Source: Nitrospirae bacterium RBG_19FT_COMBO_42_15 (GTDB lineage: Bacteria > Nitrospirota > CAKKRA01 > 9FT-COMBO-42-15). From it: 11,054 bases of DNA. Below are positions 7,982 through 11,054 of this stretch, one piece after another. The position numbers and the translations under genes are program-made. The first letter of the stretch is position 1. Each line of letters starts with the position of its first letter. The stretch covers positions 14,113 through 25,166 of the forward strand of contig MHEL01000056.1 in NCBI GenBank assembly GCA_001803815.1, read 5' to 3'. The notes beneath the pieces are model-generated. The model saw nothing but the letters and a program-made list of their open reading frames with translations, did no database searches and was not told the origin of the DNA.

Positions 7982-8703
7982 CTCTCCTCCATCTCATTGA
8001 TTATTCCCTCTGCTGCCTTTGCAGGGTCATCTGCCTTTATAATAGGCCTGCCGACAACAATATAATCAGCGCCTGCTTTTATTGCCTCTTTTGGCGCTGA
8101 GATTCTTTTCTGGTCATCCATTTTAGACCCTGCAGGTCTTACACCAGGGGTTACAATCAGAAAATCCCTGCTGCATATTTCCCTAACAGCCTTAATCTCA
8201 TGAGGTGATGAAACGACTCCGTCAAGGCCGGCATCAGATGCCATGCTTGCCAATCTCTTTACCTCGTCCTCCATACTCCTGCTCTTAATGCCTATTTCAT
8301 TCTGAAGCGCCTCAAGGGTAATGCTTGTAAGAAGCGTTACTGCAAGAATCTTTGGCCTTTGTATGCCCTCTTTTTCTGCTGTCTCACATGATGCCTCATA
8401 GCACTTTCTCATCATCTCCATGCCGCCTAAGGAATGGACATTGAACATAAAGACACCGAGCCTTGTTGCTTCACTTGCAGCGCGGGCAACTGTGTCAGGT
8501 ATATCATGATATTTTAAATCAAGAAATACCTTCCCGCCTTTTTTATGCACAATGTCAACAATCTCAGGGCCAAAGGCAGTAAAGGGCTGGCTGCCGATTT
8601 TAAAGATTTTAATAAGCCCCTTTAATCCGTCCAGAAGCCTCTCTGCCTCTTTTTTTGAATCTACATCAAGGGCAACAATCAATCTTTCTCTTGCAGGTAT
8701 CAT
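7978..8703 (-). CDS. pyrF: Orotidine 5'-phosphate decarboxylase
   Basis: This enzyme decarboxylates OMP to UMP, the last step of de novo pyrimidine synthesis, in the cytoplasm. The product is a TIM barrel of 241 residues. LIVALDVD (8-15) is the first strand. The catalytic charge network DLKYHDIPDT has D62, K64 and D67. TPGVRPAGSKMDDQKR (185-200) and VVGRPI (216-221) are the phosphate-binding parts. Its length and motifs fit the bacterial group with a short phosphate loop. ATG 8703 is chosen because GGTGAG lies seven bases upstream; TTG 8718 and GTG 8715 are in frame but would include that site. The gene lies 31 bases downstream of the phosphodiesterase gene with no promoter seen, so it is probably part of the same transcript. 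Confidence 0.95.
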   Translation of the reverse strand: MIPARERLIVALDVDSKKEAERLLDGLKGLIKIFKIGSQPFTAFGPEIVDIVHKKGGKVFLDLKYHDIPDTVARAASEATRLGVFMFNVHSLGGMEMMRKCYEASCETAEKEGIQRPKILAVTLLTSITLEALQNEIGIKSRSMEDEVKRLASMASDAGLDGVVSSPHEIKAVREICSRDFLIVTPGVRPAGSKMDDQKRISAPKEAIKAGADYIVVGRPIIKADDPAKAAEGIINEMEER

Positions 8704-8734
8704 TTTTTTTCTCACCAATTAATAAGTGACTTAA

Positions 8735-9589
8735 TCATACATTTTTAATATTTTCTTGTAAAGAGGATTTTAAAAGGTTAATCACCTCATTCAGCAAATC
8801 AGGATAGTCTGTTATAATGCCGTCAACGCCGAGCTTGATAAACCTCTCCATATCCTCTTTTTCATTTATAGTCCACACATGGATTTTGATGTTCTTTTTG
8901 TGCGCCCTTTCAATAAACTTTTCTGTTAGCAGATGATAATCGCCATGATATTCAGGTATCTGAAAGGCATCGGCAGCGGGTATGTAAAGAGGCATTATCT
9001 TTAACCGCGTGAAGATAACAAATCTCCTTACTTCTGCAACTGATGCACCTGTGGCAATAGCGCCTTTGGATATCTTCCTGAACCTCTTTATTGCCTCATG
9101 GCTCTCAGAAACAACAAGGACATTATCAGTCATATTCTTCTCTTTAATAATCCAGATGAGTGTATCCTCTATCTGCGGCTCAAACTGCTTTATCTCAATG
9201 TTTATCCTTTGATTTGGAAATTCAAAAAAGACCTCTTCTAATGTTGGGATTGCAAGCCCCTTTCCTCTAAAAGGATAATCCTCTTTATCTCCCCTTTTAA
9301 TTGCAAACCTGTATCCTGCATCAAGCCTTTTTATTTCTGATAAGGTAAGTTCATTCACTAAACCCTTACCATCTGTTGTCCTGTCTACTGTCGGGTCATG
9401 GATTACAACTATCTCATTATCCTTTGTTGAATGCACATCCAATTCAAGAACATCAGCGCCAACCTGCAGAGCCTTTTTGTAGGTAAAGATTGTATGCTCA
9501 GGAGAAAGACCTCTGCCTCCCCTGTGGGCAATGTTTAATGGCCTGTCTGTCTTTAAAAATGCCCTATCTGGTCTTTTGAACAGAGGCAT
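8735..9589 (-). CDS. Glycerophosphodiester phosphodiesterase (GDPD family)
   Basis: This enzyme hydrolyses glycerophosphodiesters from phospholipid turnover to glycerol 3-phosphate and an alcohol. The 284-residue TIM barrel has the family set: HRGG (22-25), the metal-binding ELDVH (49-53), the catalytic HD (64-65), IEIK (131-134), HVWTIN (237-242) and DGIITDYPD (256-264). The usual PENT is PEHT here (30-33). No signal peptide is seen, so it resembles cytoplasmic UgpQ-type rather than periplasmic GlpQ-type enzymes. The substrate head group cannot be told from sequence. ATG 9589 has AAAGGA six bases upstream and lies 26 bases inside the end of the preceding glycosyltransferase gene, so the overlap appears real and suggests coupled expression. 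Confidence 0.92.
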   Translation of the reverse strand: MPLFKRPDRAFLKTDRPLNIAHRGGRGLSPEHTIFTYKKALQVGADVLELDVHSTKDNEIVVIHDPTVDRTTDGKGLVNELTLSEIKRLDAGYRFAIKRGDKEDYPFRGKGLAIPTLEEVFFEFPNQRINIEIKQFEPQIEDTLIWIIKEKNMTDNVLVVSESHEAIKRFRKISKGAIATGASVAEVRRFVIFTRLKIMPLYIPAADAFQIPEYHGDYHLLTEKFIERAHKKNIKIHVWTINEKEDMERFIKLGVDGIITDYPDLLNEVINLLKSSLQENIKNV

Positions 9590-10202
9590 CTAAAATCCTT
9601 TTGTGGAGGTTTAGAAATTCTAAATCATCATTTGTGTCAATATCATACCAAAAGGGAAGAAGATGAAAAGATGGGAGCATCTCTTTTGGAATCCTTTTTA
9701 ATGTCTCTTTAAGTACATCCTTTGTTCCCCATTTAATATTATTAAAGATTGGCGGCACCGCACCTCTCACACCTATAAGATAGTAGCCGCCATCGCAAGA
9801 GGGACCGATAACAAGACTTTTCTTATTGAGAACATTAAAGGCCTTTTCAATATATTCCTTTGGCAGAGTGGGGCTGTCGCAGCCGATTATAACTACCTTT
9901 TTATAGTTATCATGAAGGATATCTGTAATTGCATTCTTCATCCTATCGCCAAGGCCTCTGCCATGCTGCTTTATTAGCTGAAACCCAAATCTCTTTGCAA
10001 GGGTTTTAAAATACGGGTGATTCTTATCAGGATAACAGGCAATAATCTTTTTGCAGTTCTTAATCTTTTTGGCCATACACACGGTCTGAAATAAAAATCC
10101 TTTGTATAGTTTCAGAGCCTCTGTCTGTGAAAGGTTTTTTTGAAGACGTGTCTTTACCTTGCCTTTAACAGGCGCCTTTGCAAAGATGATTAAGATGTTC
10201 AT
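9564..10202 (-). CDS. TIGR04282-type glycosyltransferase (CofC-like nucleotidyl/glycosyl transferase fold)
   Basis: A GT-A-fold protein of the group named rSAM/selenodomain-associated transferase 1 (TIGR04282, DUF2064). The biochemical substrate is not established, as far as I know. The 212-residue product begins with FAKAPVKGKVKTRL (7-20), the nucleotide-binding signature. GCDSPTLP (107-114) holds the metal-binding aspartate, and GPSCDGGYYLIG (133-144), WGTKDVL (158-164) and WYDIDTNDDL (185-194) complete the family pattern. ATG 10202 is preferred over ATG 10217 because it overlaps the upstream TGA as ATGA and puts the signature at the usual position; neither has a clear ribosome site. It lies directly after a radical SAM/SPASM gene, which fits the name of the family, and overlaps the phosphodiesterase gene by 26 bases. 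Confidence 0.88.
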   Translation of the reverse strand: MNILIIFAKAPVKGKVKTRLQKNLSQTEALKLYKGFLFQTVCMAKKIKNCKKIIACYPDKNHPYFKTLAKRFGFQLIKQHGRGLGDRMKNAITDILHDNYKKVVIIGCDSPTLPKEYIEKAFNVLNKKSLVIGPSCDGGYYLIGVRGAVPPIFNNIKWGTKDVLKETLKRIPKEMLPSFHLLPFWYDIDTNDDLEFLNLHKRILDASVQKTR

Positions 10203-11054
10203 ACTGTTAAAACGCATGAGCAGTGATAGCCGGCAGCATCAAAATCAGTGTTGATTTGCTTTACTGAAGATATTGAGCAGGCTGAAATCTCAGAGCCCAT
10301 TGAGTTATAGATAACAGGTCTCTTTTTGTTAAGGCTCTCTTTATCCACACCCTTTTCTGCCTGTGCCCACAGGGCATTCTCAATTAGCATCTTATAGGTA
10401 TTGCAATATGGGTCTGCTGCCTCAAGCCTTCCCACACCGGTTTTTACCTCTTCGTTAAAATAGCCGTAGCAGAAGCATCCTCCGCCGCATATAAAGCGGA
10501 GATAACATCCACTGCATTTTTCAATATCATTTAAGCTGCTTTGCCTTATCCTTTTTGTCAAAGGCGAGTCAAGCCATAAATCTGCGAGTGAATAATCCCT
10601 TGCATTCCCTGCGCTGAATCTTTTATCCCCTGCAATTGCAGCGCATGGATACACCTCTCCATCAGAGTCAACGCATAACATCTCATAACAGCAGTTGCAT
10701 AGGTCTGTCTTTCTGCCCTTCCTGCCAGAAATACGCACTTTAAATGATTCAGCATTGTCAATTATTGTACCTGTATCCTTTGATACCTCAATCAAAGATT
10801 GCATCACCTCGAAGAGTTCATCAGAGGTAATATAAAGCTCATCCATAAACCTCTGCATCCTGCCTTTTGGATGGAGATAAAGTATATGGTGAGCCTTTAT
10901 GCCAAGTGAGGCAATAAATCTATGGGTATTAACTGCGCTGTCCATGTTCAGACGTGTAATGGTTGTTGTAATGGTTGGAACAATACCTGCTTTAATCAAA
11001 TTCTTTATCCCATTTACAGCAGACTCAAAACTGCCTTCACCTCTGATAGAGTTG
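10199..11054 (-). CDS. Radical SAM/SPASM domain protein, C-terminal part (5' end outside window)
   Basis: Radical SAM enzyme with a SPASM domain, probably a peptide- or protein-modifying or otherwise anaerobic maturase; its substrate is unknown. The frame is open to the right edge, so the radical SAM cluster motif lies beyond the window and TTG 10999 is not the start. Counting from the first full codon (11053), SIRGEGSF (2-9) and AGIVPTITTTI fit the radical SAM barrel. The SPASM domain follows: C119, then G132-x4-C137, then C180-x2-C183-x5-C189-x3-C193, and C217, as expected for two auxiliary Fe-S clusters. Additional cysteines lie at 121, 122, 127 and 195. After it comes a ~60-residue tail with three more cysteines ending in YHCSCVLTV. 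The stop overlaps the glycosyltransferase start (ATGA). Confidence 0.9.
   Translation of the reverse strand, partial: NSIRGEGSFESAVNGIKNLIKAGIVPTITTTITRLNMDSAVNTHRFIASLGIKAHHILYLHPKGRMQRFMDELYITSDELFEVMQSLIEVSKDTGTIIDNAESFKVRISGRKGRKTDLCNCCYEMLCVDSDGEVYPCAAIAGDKRFSAGNARDYSLADLWLDSPLTKRIRQSSLNDIEKCSGCYLRFICGGGCFCYGYFNEEVKTGVGRLEAADPYCNTYKMLIENALWAQAEKGVDKESLNKKRPVIYNSMGSEISACSISSVKQINTDFDAAGYHCSCVLTV

Noticed and set aside
10199..10201. TGA at the end of the radical SAM gene as a possible selenocysteine codon
   Set aside because: Only two codons follow before a TAA, and no SECIS-like hairpin was recognised; the TGA also forms the normal ATGA overlap with the next gene.
10997..10999. TTG 10999 as the start of the SPASM protein
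   Set aside because: The frame continues upstream to the window edge with radical SAM-like sequence (SIRGEGSF), so the gene is simply cut off.

Overview
The window looks like ordinary chromosomal sequence from an anaerobic-type, Gram-negative (diderm) bacterium. It is AT-leaning by eye, has short overlapping genes, two radical SAM enzymes, an outer-membrane-type lipoprotein signal, and a GTAAAAAG...CTTTTTAC palindromic intergenic element. I associate that combination with Nitrospirota, Desulfobacterota and related candidate phyla. This placement is an impression, not a computed assignment.

Left half (1-5951, all + strand). The 3' end of argF is followed by a ~107-bp imperfect palindrome that supplies the argF stop codon, then argG and argH joined by an ATGA overlap. 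These are the last three steps of arginine synthesis (ornithine to citrulline to argininosuccinate to arginine). A fibronectin-type-III lipoprotein gene starts at or just after the argH stop. A separate promoter-like sequence and a strong ribosome binding site precede a 581-residue B12-binding-fold radical SAM protein. Its last ~90 residues resemble a STAS domain. A 69-codon unknown ORF follows; its ribosome binding site lies inside a GGGxCAA-type heptad repeat.

Right half (5952-11054, all - strand, transcribed right to left). A tightly packed run reads: radical SAM/SPASM protein (5' end beyond the window), a TIGR04282-type glycosyltransferase, a glycerophosphodiester phosphodiesterase, pyrF, pyrE, and a TrpE/PabB-family chorismate enzyme. 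Junctions are -4, -26, +31, -4 and +5 nt, so this is very likely one operon. pyrE and pyrF carry out the last two steps of UMP synthesis.

The two halves meet tail to tail with no bases between stop codons (5951/5952) and no visible terminator. No tRNA, rRNA, CRISPR, integrase or transposase was seen. The most unusual items are the radical SAM-STAS fusion, the SPASM radical SAM/TIGR04282 pair with a Cys-rich C-terminal tail, and the two intergenic repeat elements that carry gene signals (a stop codon and a Shine-Dalgarno).
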